A DNA stretch of 64,000 nt from Ypsolopha sequella (lineage: Eukaryota; Arthropoda; Insecta; Lepidoptera; Ypsolophidae), in assembly GCA_934047225.1 (NCBI GenBank), contig CAKOHE010000018.1:396405-460404 (forward strand), given 5' to 3'. How positions within the stretch are numbered: the first letter of the stretch is position 1; the number at the start of each line of letters is the position of its first letter. The translations under genes were made by a program, and so were the position numbers. Under the pieces are notes generated by a model, which saw nothing but the letters and a program-made list of their open reading frames with translations, had not been told where the DNA came from and searched no databases. Shown here one piece after another: positions 44,683-55,276 of this stretch.

Positions 44683-44945
44683 ATAAACACCGGATACTGC
44701 ACTATGAACAAGACAAAGCTGGGCTGTTTTTGAGTGCTTCTCCTGATGGCCTGCTGGTCAACCGAGAAGTTACTGAAGTGAAATGTCCACATGTTGCAAA
44801 AAAGGTCTGAAATTACTCCTGTAATGGTACCATACCCTAAGAAAGTGAATGTTGAAAAGGAATCATAGTCATTAATTACTACCAAATGACCGCCTGTGGT
44901 CTAATGTGGTTTGAGCACTTGGTCGTGTCTGCACATTAAGGTGTG
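44683..44945 (+). pseudogene. YqaJ-type exonuclease relic
   Basis: The plus strand reads AGLFLSASPDGLLVNREVTEVKCPHVAKKV and then a stop at 44808. SPDG and EVKC are the catalytic core of the YqaJ/lambda-exonuclease fold (Asp, then Glu-x-Lys). After a frame break, NYYQMTACGLMWFEHLVV (about 44874-44940) resembles the YxQ-containing block that follows in such proteins. YqaJ nucleases accompany ISL2EU transposons in animals, so a decayed element of that kind is the likely source. Given here in two pieces because of the typing limit: residues are split by stops in this copy. Confidence 0.5.
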
Positions 44946-46536
44946 GGTCCATTTGGTGCCTGAAGTACAGTAATAGAGCCCACCAATCATCACGCTGGGA
45001 CATACTAATCATTGGTAAAACATGGGTGTACGAGTGTGGACTATGACTTGCATTTCACAGTTTATACTCGAAAACACATGACACCCTCTGGGGGATTCAT
45101 ATCGTTGTACTGCTAAATACAGAGCCAGTAGTCCTGTACATCTGGAAAAGTAGAAAGTACTGTAATTTAATTATTTAGAACTTATCAGAATAGGGGTGAT
45201 ATGATGTATATAGACAAATATTAATTATTGCAAATATTGTTTCAAAATTTGATGTTTTTTATTCTTCTCATTTAAAAAAAGATGTAAAAAGTTTATGGCA
45301 AATTAAAACAATAAGTATGTATTACAAATGTTATTTTATTTTTACATTATGTTCTCCTAAAAATAGCAACATATACAATAAACAAAAAATATTTTAGACA
45401 GCTAATAAAATATGGAGTAAGTAAGTACTTAACAATTTTTTTTATATTTTATAAGTTTTTAATAGCCAAAAACATGTGTTCTAAATGAACTCTCTTACTA
45501 GCTAGCTTATGGTCTAACCTTCCACCACAGGGAATTAGAGATTTTAGAAATGTAGACTGTTATATCTAATATGCGTTGCGTTTCTAAACATCCGGGTAAA
45601 TGTAAAAATTAACTGTCAAAGAGAATTTTACATTTCTGACAAGGTTTATTGAACAACTTCGTGCTTTTCGTTTTCACTCAGGTGGTTGTGGAACGGGTGA
45701 CAGTTCATTTTTACCTTTACCCCGGTATTTAGGAACGCTACCTTAATGTAGATACTTAAAATATAATGTAAATAAATCTAAAATGTTGAATCCCTGATCT
45801 GCCCATATACTACCAGGTTAAACGTTGACAGGAACCCTAAACGCTTCTGAAAAATAGGACACCAAACTCTTATGAGTAGTAAGTAATCATTAGACCTATA
45901 ACGAAAATTTTCCAAGTCTTTTTTCCCATAGTGCCCCCTTTTCTACACCCCAACCCTATAACGTGAGGAAAATTAACAATGCCCTCACTCAATTGTGCTC
46001 ACTTCATTTCATTATATACACTGTCAACATGACTTTGAACTGCTTGGCGTTTCAATGGATGATTAGTTTTCTTTGACTACTGTTCTCGAAGCGAGCTTGT
46101 TGTTCCTTAGCCAATGGTAACTCTTCAAAAATATAGGTACTTGGATAGGTACGTGTAAAAAACTTGGCAAGAGGTTTATTTTCTGAAACAAGAAAAAGGT
46201 GTATAAATACTTTGTTGTAATATTTTAGTACTTGAAACAAATATTTAGGTTCATTCAAGACATCATAGTGGATAAGAAACTAACCTGTAAGCCTGTAAGC
46301 ACTTTTTTCATCTGATTTGATCAGAACATAACCTCGACAATTTTTTCTTTTATGCGACTTCTGCAACAATTTTATCCGCATTTATTAGCTCTCCTCCCAC
46401 TCCATGGCTTTAATTAGTTATTTCTTTGATTGCTTTCCTATTTATTCTGAGCTTGGTTGCTTTTTCGTTCGACTGCAAAGTTGTTGTCTTTTCGACTCAC
46501 AACACAACACAATCACAAAATTCTAGGTTATAAAGG
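44946..46536. other. AT-rich stretch, no gene supported
   Basis: No domain recognised. An open minus-strand frame at 46052-46258 has no family signal. If the ends near 43981 and 46905 belong together this is the interior of one old transposon. Confidence 0.35.
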
Positions 46537-46674
46537 GCTGCGTTCAGTTTGATCGTCAAACGACGCTACGTCTGACGGACTACATGCTATCTCTTTTGCA
46601 CGCGTTGTAATTGAACATGCTAACCTGCTGTCAGTGTTAGGTGGGCTTCGCCCGACGTTCAAACTAAACGCAGC
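46537..46674. mobile_element. 138-bp MITE
   Basis: Starts GCTGCGTTCAGTTTGATCGTC and ends GACGTTCAAACTAAACGCAGC, imperfect inverted repeats of about 21 bp. The target duplication is unclear. Confidence 0.6.
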
Positions 46675-46943
46675 AATTATTACGTTATAACATTTTGTGG
46701 TCTGTGGACCGCTTTAAAAACCAATAACGTTCGTTATTTTTAGTAATCTGTGTATTCAATTTAATCCTCGCAAAATCAAATAAACGGGCACCCAAATTTA
46801 GTTTGACAAAACCGAATTGAACACAAAAAAAACTTAACTAATTTTAATCGCTTTTTGGTTAGGTTATGTTTTAGTGCGGTGTTTAACCGAATCGAGTCCA
46901 GTAGCTAGCTTTGTAGGCGGCACTTTTATCTCCATACTCGTAA

Positions 46944-47210
46944 GGGGTCATCCATTAATCACGTGAGGCTCGAAAGGGAGGTAGGGGGTTCGGAAAAAAA
47001 CACCAAATATCACTAGGAGGGAGGGAGGGGTGTAGTGAGATATCACGTGTATTTATTTTTTCTTTGAAGGCGCAATTTTTAAACCAAAAAATAAAATAAA
47101 TAAAAATTTTCAATAGGTATACCTTGTACCAAAAAAATACACGTGATTTTGGGTAGGGGGAGAGGGGTTCAAAAGTTGCTAAAAACATGACGTGAATAAT
47201 GGACGGCCCC
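46944..47210. mobile_element. MITE, 267 bp, TAA target duplication
   Basis: Left end GGGGTCATCCATTAATCACG, right end reverse complement GGGGCCGTCCATTATTCACG. TAA lies on both sides (46941-46943, 47211-47213). A 3-bp TWA-type duplication suggests a PIF/Harbinger-type MITE; this class assignment is inference. Confidence 0.65.
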
Positions 47211-47468
47211 TAAAATAACATAATAATATTTGACCCTCCTGTAAACTTAAAAAGCCTATGTTATGTAACGTATGTTACTCGCGTTTGTTATGAATATATC
47301 AAAAGCATCGATAAAGAAATCAATGTTACTTTGTTGTTGCACATTAAAAACAAAATTCCATGTAAGTGAAGCTGCGGGAAAAGGCTACTTATAAATACGA
47401 ATCAACGGATTTAAAATCTTGCACTAAAAACGAACAAATTCATTACATATCAATACAATATACTTACA

Positions 47469-47726
47469 TATACAACGTGTAGAAAGATGTAACCATATTT
47501 GAAGAGCTTATTTAGTCAATGGTATAGAACAACTTTTACTATGGAACAAACACTGTATGCAAAAATGCAATACCGCTCGACCGAAATGTATAGAAGGGCA
47601 GATTTTTTTTTTGAGATTTCAGGGTTGGCTCCATAGTAAAAGTTGTTCTATACCATTGACTGAAAAAGCTTTTCAAATATGGTTAATTTGAAATGAGATG
47701 TTAATCGTTCTGTTACACCTTGTATA
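47469..47726. mobile_element. MITE with about 53-bp inner inverted repeats
   Basis: Arms at 47492-47544 and 47631-47683 (ACCATATTTGAAGAGCTTAT... and reverse complement) are nearly identical. Homology continues outward to TATACAACGTGTAG / TATACAAGGTGTAAC, so the element probably spans 47469-47726. Its right end was the target of the next element, whose 8-bp duplication CTTGTATA is part of it. Confidence 0.7.
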
Positions 47727-48227
47727 CAATGATATTCCACAGCCCTAGATTTCTTACTCCATATATAGACAGTTGTAAATCATGGCCCAAGTTTCTCTAT
47801 ATCTATACATCGAAACATCCATACATCTATACATCGAAACAAAACAACAATAACATAAGAGCCAAGTAAGGATTTTTCGTAAATAGACCTTGTCCGCTCT
47901 TGAATAAGATTTGTTTTACACGATCGATGTGTGCAGAAATTCTATTTTGCTTCCGTAGCTCACAAAAAGTCGTAAAACCATATTGACCAGCCAGCGAATA
48001 TAGAACTCAGTGATAACTATTTTTATATCTTTCACCTTTATGCTAATGCATTAAGGTAGAAAACGGATTGCATCATATTGTCGATTTACGACGTACTATT
48101 GTTGAAACAGGCAAAGTCAGTTTTAGGACTATAAAAGGAGTGGAGTCGCGCTTCGTTTATTTTATCCACTGATGACGATGATGACGGAACAAAGATGTAA
48201 TTTATTATTTATATTTAAGGTATGTAC

Positions 48228-48283
48228 TACATACAAACAATCATACATACATAAATATATGTATGTATGATTGTTTGTATGTA
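48228..48283. repeat. Perfect 26-bp hairpin, 4-base loop
   Basis: Arms 48228-48253 (TACATACAAACAATCATACA...) and 48258-48283 are exact reverse complements around AAAT. Low-complexity TACA/TGTA content. Could extrude as a cruciform or be transcribed as a hairpin RNA. Confidence 0.8.
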
Positions 48284-48873
48284 ATATGAATGCATGTAGC
48301 TTTTAGCTATGTGGATATATAATATGTTTGTTTAATATAAACAAGGTTTGTGTACCCTGGATCGAAGCAGGTTTATTCATTTGTACTTGTCACTAGAGGG
48401 CGCTGTAAAAGTAAATTATTAATATAAAATAAACTAAAATATTGGATTAGATAGGAGCTTGATATATCACACAAATGTTATAAAATATTATTAGATACAT
48501 CATTCGGGAAGAATAACCACTGGATGGATTTCTATGCAGTTTTCAATGTCAATTAGTGTTTTTTTAAGAAAAGTTTACTTACTGTAAAACAACATACAGT
48601 AGAACGAAATAAATAATGCACATCGGCAATATATGGTTGTAAGTATAAAAAGCTACCTAAAAAGATATTGCGTTGATTCTAAATAAATGCAATATCTTGT
48701 AAACGTATTTACAAGGAATTGCTAATATTACCGAGGTGCGTTGTTTATTTTGTACTACTGTGAAATTTACATTTCATAAAAAATATTTAACATTAACATT
48801 TAATCTTACGTCATCAAGAGAAATAAAACCGAAATTGTGACACAAAAACTTATTTATTAGATAATTAAGTGCC

Positions 48874-49190
48874 TTAGAACAAATTTAACTTATTATATAC
48901 TTGTCTTTTTGAAGTGTACTTTTTTTCAACATTATCTTTTTTGTATATGTAATGTAGACGGACATCGACAAACTTTTCAATTATAGCCTCAGTCAAATCA
49001 TACACATGATTAAACTGATCCTTGGTATGGGCATCAATTTTTGCAAATATATTGATGTCTATTAATGATCGCAATACCTTCATGGTAATAAAAGGTTTAT
49101 CATATTTCTTGAGTAGCGTTTTGCCACCACACAGTTTTAACAAATTCCTTATGATATTCTCTGCTTTATTATTCTTTACACATTGTGGTC
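48874..49190 (-). pseudogene. C-terminal transposase fragment (possibly P superfamily)
   Basis: Minus-strand frame of about 105 codons: NIIRNLLKLCGGKTLL, then FAKIDAHTKDQFNHVYDLTE, AIIEKFVDVRLHYIYKK and KRQVYNKLNLF before the stop at 48874. The pattern of a helical region followed by a 'LTE-II-KF--VRLHY' block and a final K-NKL-LF is what I recall from the C-termini of P/THAP9-like transposases. No DDE core is left in frame. Assignment is tentative. Confidence 0.4.
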
Positions 49191-49299
49191 CAACCTGGAG
49201 GGTCTACCACCTTTCGTTCCGAAGATATGCCCAAAAGAATATTTTGGCGAAAAATATTTTGGCCGATATTTGTTGGCACATACCTAGTGTGATGGTCCT

Positions 49300-49445
49300 A
49301 GTGTCAGAACTGCCAGGGACATCCCTACTGTCAGGAACAACCGCAATTTCAGGCACATCCCTAGTATCGGGTACATCCTTAGTGCCAGGCACATCCCTAA
49401 TGACAGATACATCTCTTGTGTCAGGGACATCACTATTTCAAAGTC
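49300..49445. repeat. 18-bp minisatellite, coding-like
   Basis: About eight units of TCAGGGACATCCCTAGTG with substitutions but almost no indels; degenerate units go on to about 49600. On the plus strand it reads as (SGTSLV)n, on the minus strand as (DTRDVP)n, both open. Lies between the P-like terminus and the transposase remnant. Confidence 0.8.
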
Positions 49446-50250
49446 AAAGAATGCAAAGCACATCTCTAATGTCATGGGCATCACTACAAACTCGGGGACA
49501 TCATTATTTCGAATTCAAAAATAACAAGGCCCATCCCTAGTGTCAGGGACTTAACTATGTCAAATTCAAAGAATGTAGAAGCACATCCCTAACGTCATAG
49601 TATCGGATGGTTTTAAAAATAAACATTTGAATTTCATACTAATTTACTAGACACTTACAGAAAAACTTACTGGAAACTTGAAATAGCTCTCCAGGATGAA
49701 ATACTTACTAGCTTGTCTAACTTTATTGTATGAAATGATAACACTTGAATGTATTTTTGAGAAATATAAATTAACTGCTTATATCTGTATTAAATGATAT
49801 TTAAAAATGAATCAAAGAATAAAAAGAAATATTTATAAAAGGCGACTCCATTAGAACTTTTTGTACTATGTTCTTGTTGCTTGTCTACTTTCTTACTTTA
49901 ACGTACATGAATTGTGATGCGTATGTAAGAGATAACAACAAAACGAATGGCTGTTCAAATTTTTTCCGTTAAAACACCGAAATATTTACGATTTTAGTAT
50001 TATTTATTATATTTAAGCATATATCTACAACTTTGATGTAATAAAAGGTAGTAAATACTACTCTTTTTTGCTGTCTTATGGTGTCGTTTTTACACTTTTT
50101 TAGGCAACAATTTTGCGTGTTGTGTCACGCGGGGTCACGCGCTGTCTGAACGACAATCCCACTCCTCAACTGTATTGAGTGGGTTTGTACGGGGCCACTT
50201 TTGGCGCGCTGTCGCATAATCTAGGGCTGTGGAATATCATTGCTTGTATA

Positions 50251-51224
50251 CCTACACTAAAATTGTTTTTTAAAATAATACCTGTGCAACTGAAATGTCA
50301 CCTGGTAACTCACTCATGGCGTGTATCAAGATTTTATTTACTTAACATTTAAATGAGATTGCCCATTGATTGCAGGTTGCAGGTAATCGAGTTTATCCTG
50401 CTGTCCCACTTTCTATTAATAGCCGGGACAGAGATAGCCTTCGATTTCATCATCGGGAAAACCTAACTTGAGTCAGAGCCCTTCTTGGAGATGTTAATTT
50501 AGGTTTTATGTTTACTGAATTGCCTAAGCATGACGTAACTGATCAAGGAACAAACTTTATCGTTTCAAATACTTCAATCAATTCATAGGCATCTCTAAAT
50601 TATATTTCAAAATGCATCCGCGTATTGTACTAAGACCTAAATCAAGGACCTTTTACTATAGAGGATTATGAAAGCTCTACTGGAAATGAAAAAACAGCCT
50701 TGCAGTACAAATATACTAAATGGAGTGCTTTGGATATGAATAATACTGCAAGATCTTGAATCAAATTGGAAATAAAGTAACAAAAGATTATCAAAACACG
50801 AGTTCCTTCCTACTAGCTAAAAAACCCTATTCCGATACAACCTAAACAAATAAACATAAATTGTCTGGAGAAGCAAAACATCCTAGTTACCCAGAGTACC
50901 TACATATGCAAGTAGAATAGATGCGCAGTGACAGAAGATGGATAGATAGCTTGGGGTTCTTAGAAGCAGTCGGCTGACTGAATGACAATGCAACCTAGAA
51001 CGAAAGTATTGTACTTTTACTATGCAAACGCGTGATTGGGATAGCACATGCAGTCTAGGATAGCGAAATTATAGTGGAATCTAGAAGGGTCAAATCGAAC
51101 ATAAATATAAACACGCCAGACATATAATACTAAGACAGGTATTTCTTGATATTCCAAGTGTTAATAGTATAAGTGGACATCTGTACACTCATTTTATAGC
51201 AACTATTTTCAAGTGTAATAATTT
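50251..51224. other. No gene recognised
   Basis: Unremarkable AT-rich sequence; no frame above chance and no transposon ends identified. Confidence 0.4.
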
Positions 51225-51348
51225 GTCTTTATTCAATAAAATTAACTTAAATAACATTAAAATAGTAAAAAAAAAAAAGGGGGACTAAAATAAATTAATC
51301 TAAACTAAACTAGACTTAATTAATTTTCAAGTTAATGTTATTGAATAC
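51225..51348 (-). mobile_element. LINE 3' UTR fragment
   Basis: TTCAATAAAATTAACTTAAA...ACTAAAATAAATTAATCTAA matches the 3' UTR at 43455-43530 on the same strand. Includes an A12 run followed by GGGGG. No coding part. Confidence 0.5.
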
Positions 51349-51555
51349 AAGGTGAAATTTAATCAACCGCCTGAATTCATACATAAAAAAATATCTCCCA
51401 TTCACACTGAACTAGATCAAATACAAATCCTTGTGTAGGCAGTATAGGAGCAAAAAACTTTTTTTCGGATTTCGCCTGACGGATCATTAAACATTGTTCC
51501 TGGTCACTAACCGAGTCTGCAGTATGAATTCAGGCGGTTGATTAAATTTCGCCTT
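51349..51555. mobile_element. MITE, 207 bp, 34-bp terminal inverted repeats
   Basis: Left arm AAGGTGAAATTTAATCAACC... (51349-51382), right arm 51522-51555 its reverse complement with one mismatch. No coding potential. Confidence 0.75.
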
Positions 51556-51700
51556 ATATACAGACTGGATTTTTTATTGCTTACTAGCCGACCATTTCGT
51601 TGTTCGAAGGGTTTAGCTTGGCGCCTACGTAAAAGTTGTTCGCATAGACGGCGGGTACTATTTTTGTTTTCGGCTTTCCAGCGACTATTAATATAGGTAA

Positions 51701-51850
51701 GAGCGTTTGAGCGTTTGTGCACTTCGTGTTCGATTCGTATTCTTGTTTGTACATGTTATTTTCGTAGATGAATATCGGATCCGTTCTTAAGTTGTTCGTA
51801 ACAAATCACGAATACGAATCGAATAGGTACGAGTGAGTGCACAAACGCCC
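51701..51850. mobile_element. MITE, about 150 bp, possible TAA duplication
   Basis: Left end GAGCGTTTGTGCAC (with an 8-bp stutter GAGCGTTT before it), right end reverse complement GGGCGTTTGTGCAC; inner homology at CGATTCGTATTC. TAA at 51698-51700 and 51851-51853. Confidence 0.55.
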
Positions 51851-51853
51851 TAA

Positions 51854-53057
51854 GTCTTCATCAAAGAAGTAATACAACCGGAGGTCTACATAGTGAAAGT
51901 TCTGTGGTTGGTACAGAGAACTTTATCTCCCTATATCGCCTATGAGCTCGATAAGCCTTGTTCTAAATATGTATAGTTACAGATGACATTTATTACATAA
52001 CATAAAACATAAAAAGTATTTATTTTCATACACAAAGTCACAATTGTTTTAAAGCAACTGGCTCCCAAAAAGTTAATACTGAGATTCAGGAACCAGTTTC
52101 TCCTCTTATATTATAAATTATACAGGTCAAAGTGTTAGCGTAATAATTATTTACAAAAAAATACAAACAGGAATGTGGTTAGTAGGTACATAGAAATCTT
52201 ATAATATCATATTAGTGGGTTAGTATTACCATTAGGTTTTAATTTTTCCAAAAAAGAAGGTGAATTAATTAATTAGGCAAACTATGTAGAATAACAAATA
52301 GAAGAAAAAGGTATGAATTTGAGTATGAGGGTGAGTAATGTGTGAATTGTATGTGTGTGAAGTGTGAGGATGAATGCGTTGTGTTTGTGAAGATGTGTTT
52401 GTATATAATAAAACTAATAGTATAATATACCTCGCTATATTTATTTTATAATTTGGAAGACTAGAGGGTCGAGCAAATCCTCGGTTTCCTTAAATGTTAA
52501 ATGTTGAATCCAGTCTTTGATGGCAATTTTACACTGTCGCAGAGGAAGAGGGTAAATATTAATTTCTCTGTTTAATTTGTTGTATAGGCGGCCACTCAAG
52601 CTTGGATAATGGCGATTAGCCAATGCTGTTTTAAAGAAAGGGATTTTGCAGACAAGGTCATTGCGGCGCTTCTTTGTTATAAAGTTCGGATCATAGGCTA
52701 GAGAAGCATGTTTTCTCAGAACAACTTGAAGAATAAAGAGCTGCCTTACAGTTTGTACTTTGCATTCTTGATATAATAGTGTGGTCGGATATCGAAAAGG
52801 TTTAGAATTCATTACCTTCAGGATAGCCCTTTGAGCTCTCTCGATGCTGAGAAATGATGAGATACCAGCACCTCCCCATGCAGCAATGCCGTATGTTAAG
52901 ATGGATTGGGCTAGGGCATGATAAACCATTAGAAGAGTCTTTTGGTCGGCGCACGATCTAAGGTTTTTAAATATGTAGATTAGTTTCCTGACACGGGGTT
53001 TTAGGTATTCAAGGTGTTGTTTCCAGCTTAGAGTATTATCAATTAAAACACCTAGAT
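51854..53057 (-). pseudogene. CR1-group LINE RT fragment, C-terminal
   Basis: From 53057 the minus strand reads YLGVLIDNTLSWKQHLEYL, then LLMVYHALAQSILTYGIAAW, IERAQRAILKVMNSKPFRYP, TVRQLFILQVVLRKH and ends at a stop at 52441. This is the region after the FADD motif: thumb and C-terminal domain. It is similar in layout to the LINE at 56911-58835 (ERAQRSVLKVMLKKPFRYP), so a related family. The 3' UTR seems to extend to about 52000; 51854-52000 is unassigned. Strongly 5'-truncated. Confidence 0.75.
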
Positions 53058-53600
53058 ATTATTTACCTATTGTTTATTTATTGTTATTTATTGTTTTAAA
53101 TATTGATTGTTCGGGTAGGCACTGCATTTGCAATAATCTGTGTAAGCGACATTAGCAGTTGGCTGAGTGCCCGCAGGCGGACGCAGTGCCGTGCGACTTT
53201 GTCCACTGCACCATTGACCTGCAGGCTGTAGGGTGCCGTCACTGTTAGGACAAATGGGTTACCAGGGAATTATGGCACGGGAGGAGACGCGAACAGTGCG
53301 GGTGATGATCAATGTAGCGGTTTCTATAGGTGTGGCCCGTGTGGCCGATATATTCATACAGTTCGGTATGTATGTCTTGTCTATCCATGGTACCGGGTTT
53401 GGGTGGGCCTATCTGTGAAGATGGCGGAATAGTGTTTGGGCTTACTACATATAATAATCGACTTGGCGTTGTTCTTAAACAGGAAGAGGGCACAAGTAAT
53501 ATTTTGTCGCATTTTGCGGGAGAGGGGGGGGGGGGGGGGGTCGCTGAGTCTTGATATTATTCAAATATCTCAAATTAACTTAATGGCAGAGTTGCTACTT
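53058..53600. other. Unassigned, GC-richer segment with a poly-G run
   Basis: 53100-53500 is less AT-rich than its surroundings. On the minus strand VLTVTAPYSLQVNGAVDKVA and RALSQLLMSLTQIIAN reads open around 53100-53250 and has a protein-like look, but I recognise no family. A G-run of about 17 (one interruption) lies at 53523-53540. Confidence 0.35.
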
Positions 53601-53796
53601 ACTGAACTTTTGTAAAACTAAACTTTCTTGCTTATTGTAAAGACAGAGTTCCCTTTTAAAAGAACAACTTCCTTTGGAACATAGTTAGCAATACCTATTA
53701 TTGGCTATGTGCAAACTAAGAATTTGTGTTTTTTATATACCTGTGTAATGCTGTTGGTGTTGTAAATAAAGAAATTGAAATTGAAATTGAAATTGA
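53601..53796 (+). mobile_element. LINE 3' end with (AAATTG)n tail
   Basis: GTTGTAAATAAAG is followed by four to five AAATTG units, the typical 3' end of a plus-strand non-LTR element. No coding region remains upstream. Confidence 0.55.
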
Positions 53797-54329
53797 ATAC
53801 AAAAATGTTCGTTTGTATAAAATACTTGTTAGTATTTCGAACATTTTTTACCTATGAGAACAATACATATAGATAATCACCGACATTAAAAAATGGCATG
53901 TATTTAACGCGGCGACAAATTAATCTGAGTTAGGGATTTTAAAAAAATTAAAGGCGGTAGCAAAAATAATAGGTTGGCAGCTACATTGAAGGATAATTTT
54001 AAGTAGAAAGTAGCAGCTTTATAATCAGGTTATAGGCTATGTTTTAACTTAAACTGGCATTGATTTTTTGTTTTGGTAACTGAATTTATTATTAAGCGAA
54101 TATTTGACGACGGATAAAAAGTAGAAAACAGGCTTTCTTAAATTATACAATGAGGTTGTATATAAAGTTAACTGAGATGTGAAGAAAATATGACCATGGT
54201 CATGAAAAACATACTTTGTGCGACATTTTTAGAGCTCTGAATAAAACAAATAGTGACATGCAAAAAAAATAGTTTAAGTTTAAAAATAATAAAAAAACTG
54301 AACATAACCTAACTTTAAAGACCCAATAT
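53797..54329. other. No gene recognised
   Basis: AT-rich, no coding or repeat structure identified. Confidence 0.4.
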
Positions 54330-54600
54330 GACTTCTGCAATTGCTTCGGCGTTGCGAAAAGTGCAGCCCCTTCGCCCTTGCGTAACAAAGCACAGTCACC
54401 CATGCTCACCTTCGCAGCTTCGGCTTGTTGGTCGCCTTCGGCGACCAGCCTCAGCCGCTACGGCTCGCTCGGGTGCCTATGCCTTGTTACAGCAGGCGAG
54501 GGCTGCCCTTCCTCCACGCCTACGGCTTTTTATATACACTCTAGGGGTAGTACCCACAAGACTGTATAGAGTCGGGGTGCTCTGATTCGGTTTTGGAACT
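54330..54600. other. GC-rich island with short dyads
   Basis: Sharp rise in GC content. Contains GGTCGCCTTCGGCGACC (perfect dyad, 54430-54446) and several GCTACGGC/GCCGTAG-type blocks, with open frames on both strands that match nothing I know. Composition differs strongly from the flanks, so it may be a foreign or mobile segment. Confidence 0.45.
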
Positions 54601-54949
54601 TATTCAACCTATTTTCTTCTATGCAACGAGCGCGCTTGTCGCCGTTTTCATTCAATTATGATTCTAAAAACAAAAATACTGAAATCCTAATACTTAATTA
54701 TAGTACCCGTTTTAATTTTTACAGCTGCTTGCAAATCGCAGCCCGAATGTGTATTTTTATATGCAAGCATATAGTTGCCTATAAAAGAATGTTTGCTATC
54801 CCACTGTTAAAATTAGTCGCCATGTCATTATTTATAGTACCTCGCCTATGATTTTATTGGCCCTGTTTAATATGTTTGCTACCTTAAAGTAGCAGCCATT
54901 ATTTAGTTTTTATAAATCCCCGCATTATAAAGCTCATCTAATATAATTA
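54601..54949. other. No gene recognised
   Basis: AT-rich. A small open frame (54621-54851, +) has no family signal. Confidence 0.35.
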
Positions 54950-55276
54950 TTGCTAAAATATTTAATTGCTGCCAAGTTATTTTTTAGAAACAAAATAGTT
55001 AGTCGCCCTTTAAGTTGTTAGTCGCTTCGAAAATAATTTGCCTTAAAAAATCATCAAATTAAAACTAAATAATATTTAAAATTAAACTAAATATAAAATT
55101 CTATCAAGGTCGCTGCCGTCGTGCGGGAGAGTACCTAGCAGGCTGGCAGCGTTACCTCGTTGTATGGCCAGACTGATTCTCTGGCCGAGGTAAGCCCCAG
55201 CCCGAGGGTCCCCGGAGGCATCGACCAGGCGTTTTGATAAATCTAGATTTTTGATAATTTGATACATATAGATCAT
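54950..55276 (-). mobile_element. LINE 3' end (peptide ...[18 protein letters not shown])
   Basis: Minus strand: [36 protein letters not shown], stop at 55082, then an AT-rich 3' UTR. The ending recurs at 43596-43680. This C-terminal tail is common in lepidopteran LINEs. Only the tail is present. Confidence 0.6.

Larger units (their letters stand above)
47727..50242 (-). mobile_element. P-like (or hAT-like) DNA transposon, 2.5 kb, decayed
   Basis: Both ends carry CAATGATATTCCACAGCCCT followed by AGATT in inverted orientation, a perfect 25-bp repeat. The 8-bp duplication CTTGTATA is at 47719-47726 and 50243-50250. Both P and hAT elements make 8-bp duplications; P elements begin with CA. The only coding remnant (48874-49190, minus) has a C-terminus of the kind I associate with THAP/P transposases. 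Inside are a 26-bp perfect hairpin and an 18-bp minisatellite. Confidence 0.7.

Noticed and set aside
49300..49445. CRISPR-like array
   Set aside because: 18-bp contiguous repeat without spacers in a eukaryotic transposon.
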